Under the pieces are notes generated by a model that worked only from the letters and a program-made list of their open reading frames with translations, did no database searches and was not told where the DNA came from. 64,000 nt of DNA from Hungatella hathewayi (GTDB lineage Bacteria; Bacillota; Clostridia; Lachnospirales; Lachnospiraceae), in NCBI GenBank assembly GCA_025149285.1, contig CP102274.1:5544001-5608000 (forward strand), written 5' to 3'. The number at the start of each line of letters is the position of its first letter. Position 1 is the first letter of the stretch. Positions 8,176 to 17,189 of the stretch are shown one piece after another. The position numbers and the translations under genes were made by a program.

Positions 8176-9060
8176 TTAATCCTGTCTCTCTATGGAATTC
8201 AATATTTCTTTCAGCGCATGATACTGCATCGAGTACCCTTCGGCACCATCCTTTGCCTTGTTCTCTTTGATTACGCTCTCGGCATCAGAGACCTCTAATG
8301 ACTGCAGCGCGTCAAACAGTACCAGATGGGGCTCCAGTGTTAAAAATCCTTCATACCCCTCTTCTCTGATCGCTCTCGTCAGAATTTCTTTGATTTTTCC
8401 TTCGCCTGTTCCGCAAAGCACATTTTCTTTATCCGATGCAACGGCATCCTTGATGTGGATATAAACCACCTGGTCACGGAGAAGCTCCCAACATTCCATG
8501 GTATCCTCTCCACACTGTACGAAGTTGGCAAAATCAAACACTGCCTTAAAATGATCGCTTCCCAGTGCATCCAGAATCACCCTGCAGCGCTCCTTCCGGT
8601 CTCCATAGATATCCTTTTCATTCTCATGAATCAGGACAATGTCGTGCGCTTTCGCTATGGCGTCAAACTTTGCAAGCTTTTCAATCACCTTCTCACGGTA
8701 ATCCTCCGGGTCTTTTCCTTCCGGAATATAAAAGCTGAACATCCGGATATAACGGCAGTCCAGTACCTTCGCAATCCTGCACAGTTCCTCCAGCTGGATC
8801 AGCTGGTTTGCAAACCCTTCCTCGTCATCAATCCCAACCTTACCGATGGGAGATCCCAGGGAAGAGACCCTGATGCCCGCGGCCTGCAGTCCCGGAAGCA
8901 GCTTCTCCTCCGCCTCTTTTGCCGTATATTCCGCAATCCCTTTCCCGTCAGCGCTGCGGAGGGAGATATACTCCATCCCCAGTTCTGAAACTACTTTTAA
9001 CTGTTCATCAAAATCAGCGCTGATTTCATCGGAAAACCCGGAAATCATAATTTTTTCCAT
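8176..9060 (-). CDS. Sugar phosphate isomerase/epimerase (TIM barrel, second of two)
   Basis: The ATG at 9060 follows GGATTGGAGG at 8 bases and gives 294 aa; a TTG five codons upstream overlaps that ribosome site. Likely metal ligands are the glutamate in VLIHENEKDIYGD, the aspartate in AVFDFANF, the histidine in VYIHIKDA and the glutamate in LTLEPHL, the order found in this barrel family. It is clearly distinct in sequence from the isomerase at 5012-5878, so the operon carries two different barrels. It sits between the symporter and an oxidoreductase with gaps under 25 bases. Confidence 0.88.
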   Translation of the reverse strand: MEKIMISGFSDEISADFDEQLKVVSELGMEYISLRSADGKGIAEYTAKEAEEKLLPGLQAAGIRVSSLGSPIGKVGIDDEEGFANQLIQLEELCRIAKVLDCRYIRMFSFYIPEGKDPEDYREKVIEKLAKFDAIAKAHDIVLIHENEKDIYGDRKERCRVILDALGSDHFKAVFDFANFVQCGEDTMECWELLRDQVVYIHIKDAVASDKENVLCGTGEGKIKEILTRAIREEGYEGFLTLEPHLVLFDALQSLEVSDAESVIKENKAKDGAEGYSMQYHALKEILNSIERQD

Positions 9061-9077
9061 CTGAGCAGCCTCCAATC

Positions 9078-10550
9078 CTACGCCTGCTGGGCCTGCGCTT
9101 TAATTTCTGCTATCTTTTCCTGAATTTCTTCCATCTTCTCTCTTGTCAGAGGATAGAACTTCATGGCGATCAGATTACAGATCAGACCGAACAGGATCAG
9201 ACCGAAGAAGCAGAACAGGCCGATAAACTTAAGCTGCGGACTGTATGGAGTATCTACGCCGGGAAGAGTCTCTTTAAATCCGATCATGGCGCACATAACG
9301 CCTACGATACTTGCTGCCAGAGAGGAGATCAGCTTGTCAACAAAGCTGAACAGAGTTCCCATCAGGCCCGGAACGTATTTGCCGGAGCGGTAGACCTCAT
9401 AGTCGGCACAGTCTGCGGTCATCGGAATAACGATGTTGCCGGATACTCCCATACAGCCCTGTCCGAGAATATACAGTGCCAGGAATGCCAGAGTAAAGAA
9501 GTTCCAGCCTGCGAAACCGGCGATCCCCGGGAAGGACAGCTGAGTCGGATCTCCCACGGCAAACAGGACAATACTCAAAGTGGTAAAGATAAGACCGCCC
9601 CAGGTACCAAACAGCATGGCTTTTCTCTGTCCCAGGCGTGTTGCAATCCAGCCTACGCCAAAGAACAGGATCAGCATGTTCGGGACTGAAGTGTAACCGG
9701 CTACCGCACCAGACAGCGCATAGTTGCCGCAGATGATTGCGTACAGAATAACGCCGATGGTGGAATTGCTTCTGACAGAGGACGCCAGTTTATCTGTGGA
9801 TGCAGCTACTACCAGCATCTGAATTGCCCGGTTATTCTTTAAGACCTCCCAGTAATCCTTAAATCCAATCTTAACCACCTTACCAGTTCCAAAGTATTCC
9901 AGACGGTCCTTACTGGAGATACAGTAAATGGCAATGCAGGTCAGGATTCCGGATGCTGCCGCCACATAGCACCAGAATTCATGGAAAAATGCAGCATTGA
10001 ATCCGCCGTGCTTCGGTACTAAATAGCTTGAAACAAAAATAGGAATCAAAGCAAAGACAATCGTATTGTAAACACCGTCGAAGATTGAGAATAAAGGTCT
10101 CTGCTTCGGATCATTGGTCAGACAGGACTGTGCGGACTTCGTAACGACGCACTGGAAGGTATAGCCAATGATATAAACCATGTAGATCAGCACGAAGAAG
10201 ATGAAACGTGCCCCCGTGGGAAGTAAATGAGTCACATGAAGCAGAATAAAGCTTCCCACTGCCAGAATCACATTTCCGATGACCATAAACGGACGGTTCT
10301 TTCCGAATTTTGAATTAGTCTTGTCTACCATGTATCCGATGAACGGATCGGTAACCCCATCCCAGATACGCATCGTGGTAATCAAAGTAGATGCGACTAC
10401 CACTCCGACGCCCACATAGCCGGTTAAGTAGTACGCAATGAAGTTCATCATGAACATATACAGGTTTGTAGCTGTATTGTTAAATGCAAATCCCCCGATC
10501 TGCCACAACTTTGCACGGTGCATACCGCTTGGATTCGTTGTTTTTCCCAT
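9078..10550 (-). CDS. GPH-family sugar:cation symporter
   Basis: This 490-aa membrane protein has about 12 hydrophobic segments and the family signature DGVTDPFIGYMVDKT early, with FGKNRPFMVIG following. The glycoside-pentoside-hexuronide family imports intact glycosides or hexuronides with sodium or protons. AGGAGG lies 10 bases before the ATG. Since uptake by GPH carriers does not phosphorylate the sugar, the enzymes of this operon probably act on free glycosides or their monomers. It sits just downstream of the GH3 gene. Confidence 0.92.
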   Translation of the reverse strand: MGKTTNPSGMHRAKLWQIGGFAFNNTATNLYMFMMNFIAYYLTGYVGVGVVVASTLITTMRIWDGVTDPFIGYMVDKTNSKFGKNRPFMVIGNVILAVGSFILLHVTHLLPTGARFIFFVLIYMVYIIGYTFQCVVTKSAQSCLTNDPKQRPLFSIFDGVYNTIVFALIPIFVSSYLVPKHGGFNAAFFHEFWCYVAAASGILTCIAIYCISSKDRLEYFGTGKVVKIGFKDYWEVLKNNRAIQMLVVAASTDKLASSVRSNSTIGVILYAIICGNYALSGAVAGYTSVPNMLILFFGVGWIATRLGQRKAMLFGTWGGLIFTTLSIVLFAVGDPTQLSFPGIAGFAGWNFFTLAFLALYILGQGCMGVSGNIVIPMTADCADYEVYRSGKYVPGLMGTLFSFVDKLISSLAASIVGVMCAMIGFKETLPGVDTPYSPQLKFIGLFCFFGLILFGLICNLIAMKFYPLTREKMEEIQEKIAEIKAQAQQA

Positions 10551-10603
10551 ATGTATAAATCCTCCTGATTGTTTTAAACCATATTTTTATACAGCGCGCC
10601 TCA

Positions 10604-12328
10604 CTACAGCCGGGTATCCCAGGCTCCGCAGAAAGCATCGACTGTGCTTCTTCCCTTAAATTCCGACTTGCCGGTTATCTTATCCACGACCTGACGGATA
10701 ACGTCGCGGTCAGGACTGTAGGCATTGATATAAGTCGGAACCATAGGCACATCGATCAGATGAAACGGATTATTGACCGACACAAATACCGTGGGCAGTT
10801 CCGTCACATACCACGGAATATCCGGCCCCATCGGCATGCTCCAGTGGAGCCGCCTCTCATTGCTCTGGGAGAAGCCGCTGACGTTGGCCACAAGAATCAC
10901 CGCGTCAAACTGGCTGACAAACGCTTTCACCGGCGTACCCGCCAGGAGCTGTTTTCCATTCTTCCCCTCCGGAGTGAACACGGTTACTGAAAATCCCGCC
11001 TCCTCCAGGTACTCCTTCATCATACTCTCAGCCGTATCCTGACCGCCGCCCATCATGCTGCGCATAACCGCAGGCGTGGAATCGATGCTGTAGAGCATAA
11101 TCCTTTTATGAGTTTCGGGAGTCAATGGAAGCTGATTTCTGGTGTTCTTTACCAGCGTGATGGCATTGTCAATGATTTCATTGGCTTTCTTCCTGTGCTC
11201 CGGGCAGCCGATGACACTTAATTCCTCTTTGGGAGGCATCAGCGTCCCCTCTTTCTGCTTCCTGTGAAGCTTCAGCATGGCTTTCATCGCAAGCACACGG
11301 GTAAGCGCCTCATCAAAGCGCTCACGGCTTAAGAGGCCGCTTTCCAGACCTGCCTTAAAATTCTCCACATCCTCGTCTTTATCCCTGTAATAAAGCACCA
11401 TATCACAGCCTGCTTCGATCACATACGGCACAAATTCGCTTCGCTTCATCTTGGATGTAAGTCCGACCATATGGGTGGCATCCGTAATGATGAGACCATT
11501 GAATCCCAGCTGCCCGCGGAGCAGACCGGTTAAAAGTTCTTTGGAAATCGTTGCGGGCATGATATCCTCATCCCGGATACCGGGGCACAGCTTACGGCTG
11601 TAGCTTGGAAGCGCGATGTGACCAACCATCACGGACTGGACGCCGGCATCGATCATGCCTTTGTAAACCTTTCCGAAGGTTTCATCCCACTCCTCACAGG
11701 TCATGGTGTTGATGGTCGTCACGATATGCTGGTCTCTCTCGTCAAGACCGTCACCCGGGAAATGTTTCATGCAGCAGGCAAGACCCGCGTCCCCTGCGCC
11801 TCTCATGTATTCCTTTCCCATCTCAAGCACCATATCCGCATCACTGCCGAAGCACCGGTTGGATACCACGCAGTTGCGCCAGTTTTTGTTGATATCCACG
11901 ACAGGAGCAAAGGTCCAGTTACAGCCGACGGACGCCGCCTCTTTACAGCCGTAGTATCCCATGTAATAGGCATTTTCCGCACTGCCGGAAGCTCCGATGG
12001 CGACCGGATCGCCCAGCCTCGTTCCTCCTGTCACAGCACCGTTTCCGCCGGATTCGACATTGGCCGCAATCAGCGCCGGAACCCTGCTGCACCGCTGAAT
12101 CACTTCATTCTGGTGATACAGATCTTCAGCCGGAAGGTTGTTGTAACGGAAACCGGAGATCCCGTACGTGTCAATCCTCCTCTTAATTTCCTCATCCGTA
12201 TCGCCCCAGAGCATATCGACAAACAGCTGGCCGATCTTCTCATCCAGGGAAAGTCCGGCTTTTGTCTCCTCTACCCAGGCGATGTCTTCATCAGACAGGT
12301 AAAATGGCTTTGAACGTAAATCTATCAT
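10604..12328 (-). CDS. Glycoside hydrolase family 3 protein (NagZ/beta-glycosidase type)
   Basis: The ATG at 12328 is chosen because AAGGAGG lies 8 bases upstream; an ATG nine codons earlier has no such site. The protein has 574 aa. KHFPGDG (K188, H189) is the GH3 NagZ-type loop, followed by the DQH dyad (D199), and the likely nucleophile is D283 in GLIITDATHM. A C-terminal GH3-C-like domain follows from about residue 380, so the enzyme is longer than minimal NagZ. No signal peptide is seen, so it is likely cytoplasmic. It probably releases a terminal sugar from a glycoside taken up by the adjacent GPH carrier; the exact specificity is open. Confidence 0.85.
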   Translation of the reverse strand: MIDLRSKPFYLSDEDIAWVEETKAGLSLDEKIGQLFVDMLWGDTDEEIKRRIDTYGISGFRYNNLPAEDLYHQNEVIQRCSRVPALIAANVESGGNGAVTGGTRLGDPVAIGASGSAENAYYMGYYGCKEAASVGCNWTFAPVVDINKNWRNCVVSNRCFGSDADMVLEMGKEYMRGAGDAGLACCMKHFPGDGLDERDQHIVTTINTMTCEEWDETFGKVYKGMIDAGVQSVMVGHIALPSYSRKLCPGIRDEDIMPATISKELLTGLLRGQLGFNGLIITDATHMVGLTSKMKRSEFVPYVIEAGCDMVLYYRDKDEDVENFKAGLESGLLSRERFDEALTRVLAMKAMLKLHRKQKEGTLMPPKEELSVIGCPEHRKKANEIIDNAITLVKNTRNQLPLTPETHKRIMLYSIDSTPAVMRSMMGGGQDTAESMMKEYLEEAGFSVTVFTPEGKNGKQLLAGTPVKAFVSQFDAVILVANVSGFSQSNERRLHWSMPMGPDIPWYVTELPTVFVSVNNPFHLIDVPMVPTYINAYSPDRDVIRQVVDKITGKSEFKGRSTVDAFCGAWDTRL

Positions 12329-12408
12329 AGGTTCGTCCTCCTTTTCTAACGACATTTTAACATCGCTCAGAAAAATGCATGAGGAGAATTTTTGTTGAAA
12401 TCTGTAAA

Positions 12409-12437
12409 ATTATAACTTTTTTTCTTCCTGCCCTACA
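12409..12437 (-). promoter_or_regulatory. Weak promoter candidate for the GH3-GPH-oxidoreductase operon
   Basis: On the minus strand a perfect TATAAT is preceded at 17 bases by TGTAGG, a poor -35 element. This pattern suits activation by the AraC-family protein encoded just upstream. The -35 overlaps the end of that gene. Confidence 0.35.
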
Positions 12438-13671
12438 GCTGGGACCTGACAAGAATCAGCTCCCGATACTCGCTGGGCGTTTTACCTGTAGCCCGTTTAA
12501 ACAGCTTGCTGAAATAGTTGACATCCGAAATTCCCACATCTGCCGCAATATTTTGTATCTGCATATTGGTGGTATTTAAATAACGGATTGCCTGTTTCAT
12601 CCTCTGTTGATTCACATAGGCCGTAATGGTCACCGACATTTCTTTTTTAAACAGGGAAGACAGATAGCTGGGGTTGACATTGAATTCTGCCGCCAGATTT
12701 CTTAAGGACAGGTCGGACACCAGATTTAAATCAATATGGTTGACCACCTTCTGTACCAGCGGTGAATATCCCTGCAGAGAATAATTTCTCACAAGCATGC
12801 AGTACTTGCGGACCATCTCCAGATTAAACCGGTCCGCCTCCTGCTTTGTCATCAGCGTTTCTATCTTCTTCGCACATTTACAGGATAATTCATCGATATG
12901 GACCGGATGGACGCCTCCCGCCTGGGCGGCTTTCCGGCAAAGAGTATTGGCTGTAATCATAAGATTCCTGAAGTTCCTCGCAGGGTCCTTATACCGCCTG
13001 GCAATCTGGAAATTGCGGAATTTCCCCTGCGCCTTTAAGGCTTTCTCCATATTGCCCTGGGTTATGGCCGCCATCAGTTCCTCCTCCGCTTTGTAACGGT
13101 CTTCGATCAGTTTTACCGCCAGCGGCTCATCCGGATGGCTGCTGACCATATTGGTATCCCCGTACTCGTCAAGACTTTCCCGGAGAACGATCTCCACTTC
13201 CCGGTCCCCGTAGAGTTTTCTGACCATAGCCGTGAGTACAGACATCCAGGTCTCATAAAGCAGTATGACAGGAACCGCATGATAGTATTCCTGCAGCTCT
13301 GCCATCAGCCCCATGGGAATTCTGTGAGACTGCACCAGCAGATTGAGCTGATACTCATCCACCAGTTCCTTCTGATACGGCCCGATTAATACCAGTTCCC
13401 CGTACTGGCTTTCTTCCCGGGGGATCCGGAACAGACAGTATTCCATTTCAAAGCAGTCATCTAAAAAGTACAGGGCGCCCTCCCGGCAGATCCTGTACAG
13501 ATGCTTCACTGTCTGCCCGGCACTTTCCTCTTTCCTGAACGTCCTCCTGATACCCAGGTCAAAATTCCCGATATCGTCATCAGGTGTTTTTATGACTGTC
13601 ATATTGACTCCAAAGCTTACTACAAACGCCTCTGTGACTTCCAGTAAATCTACCTGCATCTTTTCCTCCAT
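12433..13671 (-). CDS. AraC-family transcriptional regulator with large sensory N-terminus
   Basis: This 412-aa protein has a C-terminal AraC/XylS DNA-binding domain of about 100 residues (from LVSDLSLRNLAAEFNVNPSYLSSLFKKEM to GKTPSEYRE) with both helix-turn-helix units. The N-terminal 290 residues resemble the uncharacterised sensory regions of Lachnospiraceae YesN-like regulators but lack a receiver domain. An ATG four codons in (13659) is an alternative start. The gene precedes the GH3 operon on the same strand and is its probable activator. Two direct GTGTAC copies 13 bases apart lie just upstream of its start (13683-13701). Confidence 0.88.
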   Translation of the reverse strand: MEEKMQVDLLEVTEAFVVSFGVNMTVIKTPDDDIGNFDLGIRRTFRKEESAGQTVKHLYRICREGALYFLDDCFEMEYCLFRIPREESQYGELVLIGPYQKELVDEYQLNLLVQSHRIPMGLMAELQEYYHAVPVILLYETWMSVLTAMVRKLYGDREVEIVLRESLDEYGDTNMVSSHPDEPLAVKLIEDRYKAEEELMAAITQGNMEKALKAQGKFRNFQIARRYKDPARNFRNLMITANTLCRKAAQAGGVHPVHIDELSCKCAKKIETLMTKQEADRFNLEMVRKYCMLVRNYSLQGYSPLVQKVVNHIDLNLVSDLSLRNLAAEFNVNPSYLSSLFKKEMSVTITAYVNQQRMKQAIRYLNTTNMQIQNIAADVGISDVNYFSKLFKRATGKTPSEYRELILVRSQL

Positions 13672-13832
13672 CTGTTTCCTAAGTGTACAAATCCCGTGTA
13701 CGGGAAAACTGTCAGCCTTCTATTTGCTAATATACCGTAAAACAGTTTGGAGTCGGTAGAACAATTTAAAGGTTATATCGTAAAATTTTCACTTAAAATG
13801 ATCATTTACCATGATATTCTATTGTTTTGCAC

Positions 13833-13862
13833 AAAAAAAAGCCAGATTGACGAAAATCTGGC
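13833..13862 (-). terminator. Strong terminator after xerD
   Basis: An 8-bp stem (GCCAGATT with AATCTGGC) is followed on the minus strand by eight T residues. It begins 21 bases after the xerD stop codon. Confidence 0.9.
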
Positions 13863-13882
13863 TCTGCCTGTAACATACCATA

Positions 13883-14770
13883 TTAATTTCTCGGATGGGC
13901 TCCCGCATAGGCGCTGCGAACCGCCTCACCCCGGGTATAATTCATGTACATCTGTGTCGTGGCCATATCAGAATGGCCCATCATGGCCTGCACCGCGTGG
14001 ATATCGGCTCCATTCCCCAGAAGGTGTGCGGCAAAGGAATGGCGCAGTGTATGAGGCGTAATATCCGCCTGAATACCGGCCTTCTCTCCATAATATTTGA
14101 TAATCTTCCAAAATCCCTGTCTGCTCATCGGCCGTCCGCTGCAGTTGGTAAACAGCCATTCACTCTCCTGGCCCTTCAGCAGACTGGCACGCCCGCTTTC
14201 CATATAATTCACCATGGCCTGCCTGGCAACCTTACCGAAAGGAATCATGCGTTCTTTATGTTCATCCCGGCAGGTGATAAAACCAACTGCCAGATTCATG
14301 TCTTCTACCTTTAAATGAATCAGCTCCGAAACCCGGATTCCCGTGGCGTAAAGAAGCTCCAGCATGGCCTTGTCCCGAAGCTCCTTCGGCGAATCTCCGG
14401 TCGGCTGCTCCAGCAGACTGTTCACTTCCTCCACGGTCAGTATGGTCGGGGCTTTCTTCTCAATCTTCGGAGCTTTTATGAGTTCTGCCGGATCTCTGCG
14501 AATCCGTCCCTCCCCATATTCATAGTGGAAAAACGCTTTCATGGATGCCAGAGTTCTGGAAATGGTTGTAGTAGCCCTGCCCTCCTTCTCCAGATGCAGC
14601 ACATAGGAATTAAGGCTTGTCTTTGTTACCTTCTCCACATCCGTAATTCCCTGCTCCTCCAGATAGGAAGCCATCTGCAGTAAGTCTCTGTGATAAGAGA
14701 CCTCCGTATTCTTAGAGGTTTTCTTCACCTCTCTTAAGTACTTTACAAACTCATTTATCTCCGTAACCAT
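13883..14770 (-). CDS. xerD: Tyrosine recombinase XerD
   Basis: This 295-aa protein has the usual XerD length and domain order: SAM-like core-binding domain (about 1-85) and catalytic domain. All catalytic residues are visible: R146 (ATGIRVSEL), the lysine near 172, H240 and R243 (HTLRHS), H266 (MGHSDMATT) and the tyrosine nucleophile Y275. XerCD resolves chromosome dimers at dif during division. The gene order nudF-spoIIM-xerD matches Bacillus and Clostridia, supporting a housekeeping XerD over an element integrase. It has its own promoter at 14830-14858 and a strong terminator. Confidence 0.93.
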   Translation of the reverse strand: MVTEINEFVKYLREVKKTSKNTEVSYHRDLLQMASYLEEQGITDVEKVTKTSLNSYVLHLEKEGRATTTISRTLASMKAFFHYEYGEGRIRRDPAELIKAPKIEKKAPTILTVEEVNSLLEQPTGDSPKELRDKAMLELLYATGIRVSELIHLKVEDMNLAVGFITCRDEHKERMIPFGKVARQAMVNYMESGRASLLKGQESEWLFTNCSGRPMSRQGFWKIIKYYGEKAGIQADITPHTLRHSFAAHLLGNGADIHAVQAMMGHSDMATTQMYMNYTRGEAVRSAYAGAHPRN

Positions 14771-14829
14771 CTCTACGTCCCCTAACCTGCCGGTATCAAA
14801 ACAGCCCCAAAATCGGCTTCTTCCTATCC

Positions 14830-14858
14830 ATTATATAGAGTTATTTCGATAAAATCAA
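14830..14858 (-). promoter_or_regulatory. Sigma-A promoter of xerD
   Basis: On the minus strand: TTGATT, 17 bases, perfect TATAAT. Predicted start of transcription is near 14823, about 53 bases before the xerD start codon. Confidence 0.75.
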
Positions 14859-14908
14859 ACACATTTTTCCCACTTTAGGGGCATTTTCGTACTACTTTAC
14901 ATAAAAAG

Positions 14909-14953
14909 TACAACATGTTGGAAATGCAGGGTATTTTCTCGCAACATGTTGTA
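14909..14953. repeat. Two CAACATGTTG palindromes forming a 12-bp inverted pair
   Basis: The 10-bp palindrome CAACATGTTG occurs at 14911-14920 and 14942-14951, with centres 31 bases apart (about three helical turns). Flanks extend the pair to TACAACATGTTG/CAACATGTTGTA with a 21-base loop. On the minus strand the distal arm is followed by CTTTTTA, so it may be the spoIIM terminator. As DNA it could bind two dimers upstream of the xerD promoter. Confidence 0.6.
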
Positions 14954-15031
14954 AAAAAAGTTTTAAATATTTTTTTTATTTTTTTCCTCATTTCGCCTGA
15001 AAAGCCCTTTTCATGCGGCCTTTCCGGCATT

Positions 15032-15658
15032 TTACCCGGCCATCCCCAGGAAGAAGGGATTCAGCCATACCTCGCAGGCACTGCCGGCCGCAACAAAGGC
15101 CAGTACCAGAAGCAGGGCCGGAATTCTCAGCCTGCCGTTTCTCCGTATTCCCCACAACAGCAGCAGACACCAGACCGGGACATATAGAAATGCCTGCGGC
15201 ATCACACTCGCAAGAAAAAACGGGAGCCCTAAAATCCCCTTCAGCCCCGTCATAACGGATAAGACCACCCCCACCGACAGGCCGAAGCCAGCGCTCAGGA
15301 CACAAAAGCACGGCACCGCATAGGCGGTTAAACCGATCAGCCAGGCAATCAGTACCTCGATGATCCTCTGACGGCAGATATCACCAAACAGCGCCAGCTG
15401 CTCCGATCTCCCCAGATCAGACTGGTGGCTCAGCAGATTTAAGTAGTACCCCGCCTGATCGCTTAACGAGGCATGCAGAAAATTAGCCGCTGCTGTTCCT
15501 GCCAGGAGTCCGGCAAAGAAAAACAGGATAAAACGGTTTCCGCTGCTTCCGTATCCCGCAGCCGCCGCAGTCCCCGGATTCTTCTGAAAATGGATGGGCG
15601 TAAACGTCCCGCTTCGTATTCGAAGTCCCCTTCCCATGCTCCGAAGCCGTATTGCCAT
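15032..15658 (-). CDS. spoIIM: Stage II sporulation protein M family membrane protein
   Basis: The ATG at 15658 follows GAGGGGG at 9 bases and gives 208 aa. The protein has about five hydrophobic segments, including FILFFFAGLLAGTAAANFL near residue 45 and a glycine-rich GLSVGVVLSVMTGLKGILGL region typical of the SpoIIM/DUF95 family. SpoIIM forms the DMP complex with SpoIID and SpoIIP that drives engulfment during sporulation. Position between a NudF-type gene and xerD is the conserved Firmicute arrangement and is strong support; sequence similarity alone is moderate. The fur gene found there in Bacillus subtilis is absent. Confidence 0.8.
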   Translation of the reverse strand: MAIRLRSMGRGLRIRSGTFTPIHFQKNPGTAAAAGYGSSGNRFILFFFAGLLAGTAAANFLHASLSDQAGYYLNLLSHQSDLGRSEQLALFGDICRQRIIEVLIAWLIGLTAYAVPCFCVLSAGFGLSVGVVLSVMTGLKGILGLPFFLASVMPQAFLYVPVWCLLLLWGIRRNGRLRIPALLLVLAFVAAGSACEVWLNPFFLGMAG

Positions 15659-15722
15659 ATATAAAAACCCCCTCACAGGTTAGTCTTGTCACAATCTATG
15701 CCTGCAGGGGGATTTCTATGCC

Positions 15723-16271
15723 CTATTCCACGTGGTATTTTCTGGCATATGCCAGAATCGCCGCGATCGTCTTTCCGTCTGTAATCGTTCCTTCAAATAT
15801 CAGCTTCTCTAAATCAGCTACCGTCCATTCTTCCACATCGATACACTCATCGTCGTCGAGATTCTGTCTGGACGGCTCCAGCTCCCTTGCTACAAAGATG
15901 TCGATAGCTTCGTCACAGAAGGCTACTGTCGTATTTACGCTAATTAAATACTCCATTTTCTCCTTTTCCGTCTTAAAACCGGTCTCCTCCTCCAGCTCCC
16001 GGTGGGCGCAGTCCAGCTTCGGCTCCTCCGGATAATCCAGAGCTCCGGCCGGAATCTCCAGCGTATAGCGGTCCAGCGCATTCCGGTACTGGCGAACCAT
16101 CAGAAGCTTTCCCTCCTTCGTCACGGGAACCACCGCAGCCGCACCGTTGTGGTGGATAAAATCCCAGTGAGCCTCATGGCCGTTAGCTTCCACGGTATCC
16201 TCGTATATTTTTAAAATAGTGCCCTGATATTTAAGTTCCCTGTTTAAACGCTTTACCGGCGGCTGTTCCAT
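15723..16271 (-). CDS. nudF: NUDIX hydrolase, ADP-ribose pyrophosphatase type
   Basis: This 182-aa protein has the Nudix box at residues 76-99, ending in RELEEETGF, and the upstream LEIPAG element typical of ADP-ribose pyrophosphatases, which cut ADP-ribose to AMP and ribose 5-phosphate. The box has one residue more than the canonical G-x5-E-x7-REUxEExGU spacing between its first glycine and the REL core. GGAGGATATC precedes the ATG. It lies between proC and spoIIM as in many Clostridia and may be co-transcribed with both. Confidence 0.9.
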   Translation of the reverse strand: MEQPPVKRLNRELKYQGTILKIYEDTVEANGHEAHWDFIHHNGAAAVVPVTKEGKLLMVRQYRNALDRYTLEIPAGALDYPEEPKLDCAHRELEEETGFKTEKEKMEYLISVNTTVAFCDEAIDIFVARELEPSRQNLDDDECIDVEEWTVADLEKLIFEGTITDGKTIAAILAYARKYHVE

Positions 16272-16330
16272 ATGATATCCTCCAATTTCACCCTTTATTT
16301 TTCATTTCATAAATTCATTTTTTCAGCTGG

Positions 16331-17128
16331 CTACTTCATGTTCTCGCATTTCTCATAACAGGCGTCCCCCGCCTTGATCACCGCACTGCGGAAACCATGT
16401 TCTTCCAGTGCCGCTACCGCTGCGATAGTCGTACCGCCCGGCGAGCAGACCTTGTCTTTCAGTGCGCCCGGATGCTCCCCGGTCTCCAGCACCATCTTCG
16501 CGCTTCCCAGTACAGTCTGGGCCGCCATCCTGTATGCAGTATCCCTGGGGAGACCGTATTTCACTGCGCTGTCAGCCAGAGCCTCGATAAACATGTATAC
16601 ATAAGCCGGTGAACTTCCGCTGGCACAGACAACCGCGCTCATCAGCCGCTCTTCCACAATACACATCTCGCCGAATGATGTAAAAATATCCCGAATGGTA
16701 TCTTTCTCCCCGTCGTCAAAGGCTTCCGCATCGTAGCAGACGCCTGTCATCCCTTCGCCGAGAAGCGCCGGTGTATTCGGCATCGCCCGCACCACCCGCT
16801 TTTCTATTCCCAGCTTTTCCTTCAGCTGGCCGATGGTAATTCCCGGTGCAATGGAGATAATCACGTTGGCCTCCGTCACCACATTGCGGATATTTTTAAG
16901 CACCGGGTCGAAATACTGAGGTTTTACCGCAAGAATGATGTATTTTGCCTGATTGGCACACTCCGCGTTGCTGCCTGCATAAGCAACTCCCGTCTCTTTT
17001 GTGATCTCTTCACACTTCTCCCTGTTTACATCGGTAAAGATTATGTCGTTTTTTCCATATACGTGAAGCAGCCCCTTTAAAATTGCACTGCCCATGTTGC
17101 CGATGCCGATAATACCTATCTTTGCCAT
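16331..17128 (-). CDS. proC: Pyrroline-5-carboxylate reductase
   Basis: The ATG at 17128 (MAKIGIIGIGNMGSA) follows AGGAGG at 8 bases and gives 265 aa, the usual ProC length; the frame is open 30 codons further upstream but without a ribosome site. The N-terminal GIGNMG Rossmann motif binds NAD(P)H. The C-terminal domain carries ALADSAVKYGLPRDTAYRMA and the signature SPGGTTIAAVAALEEHG. The enzyme makes proline from pyrroline-5-carboxylate. Promoter at 17190-17218; nudF follows after 59 bases. Confidence 0.95.
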   Translation of the reverse strand: MAKIGIIGIGNMGSAILKGLLHVYGKNDIIFTDVNREKCEEITKETGVAYAGSNAECANQAKYIILAVKPQYFDPVLKNIRNVVTEANVIISIAPGITIGQLKEKLGIEKRVVRAMPNTPALLGEGMTGVCYDAEAFDDGEKDTIRDIFTSFGEMCIVEERLMSAVVCASGSSPAYVYMFIEALADSAVKYGLPRDTAYRMAAQTVLGSAKMVLETGEHPGALKDKVCSPGGTTIAAVAALEEHGFRSAVIKAGDACYEKCENMK

Positions 17129-17189
17129 ATCCGGTGCCTCCTGTTCCTTATATAGAAAGTTGCCTCTCTTTTCAGTTTCAATGATACAT

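Noticed and set aside
13883..14770. Integrase marking a genomic island
   Set aside because: No attachment-site repeats or tRNA gene are nearby, and the spoIIM/nudF context indicates the chromosomal XerD.
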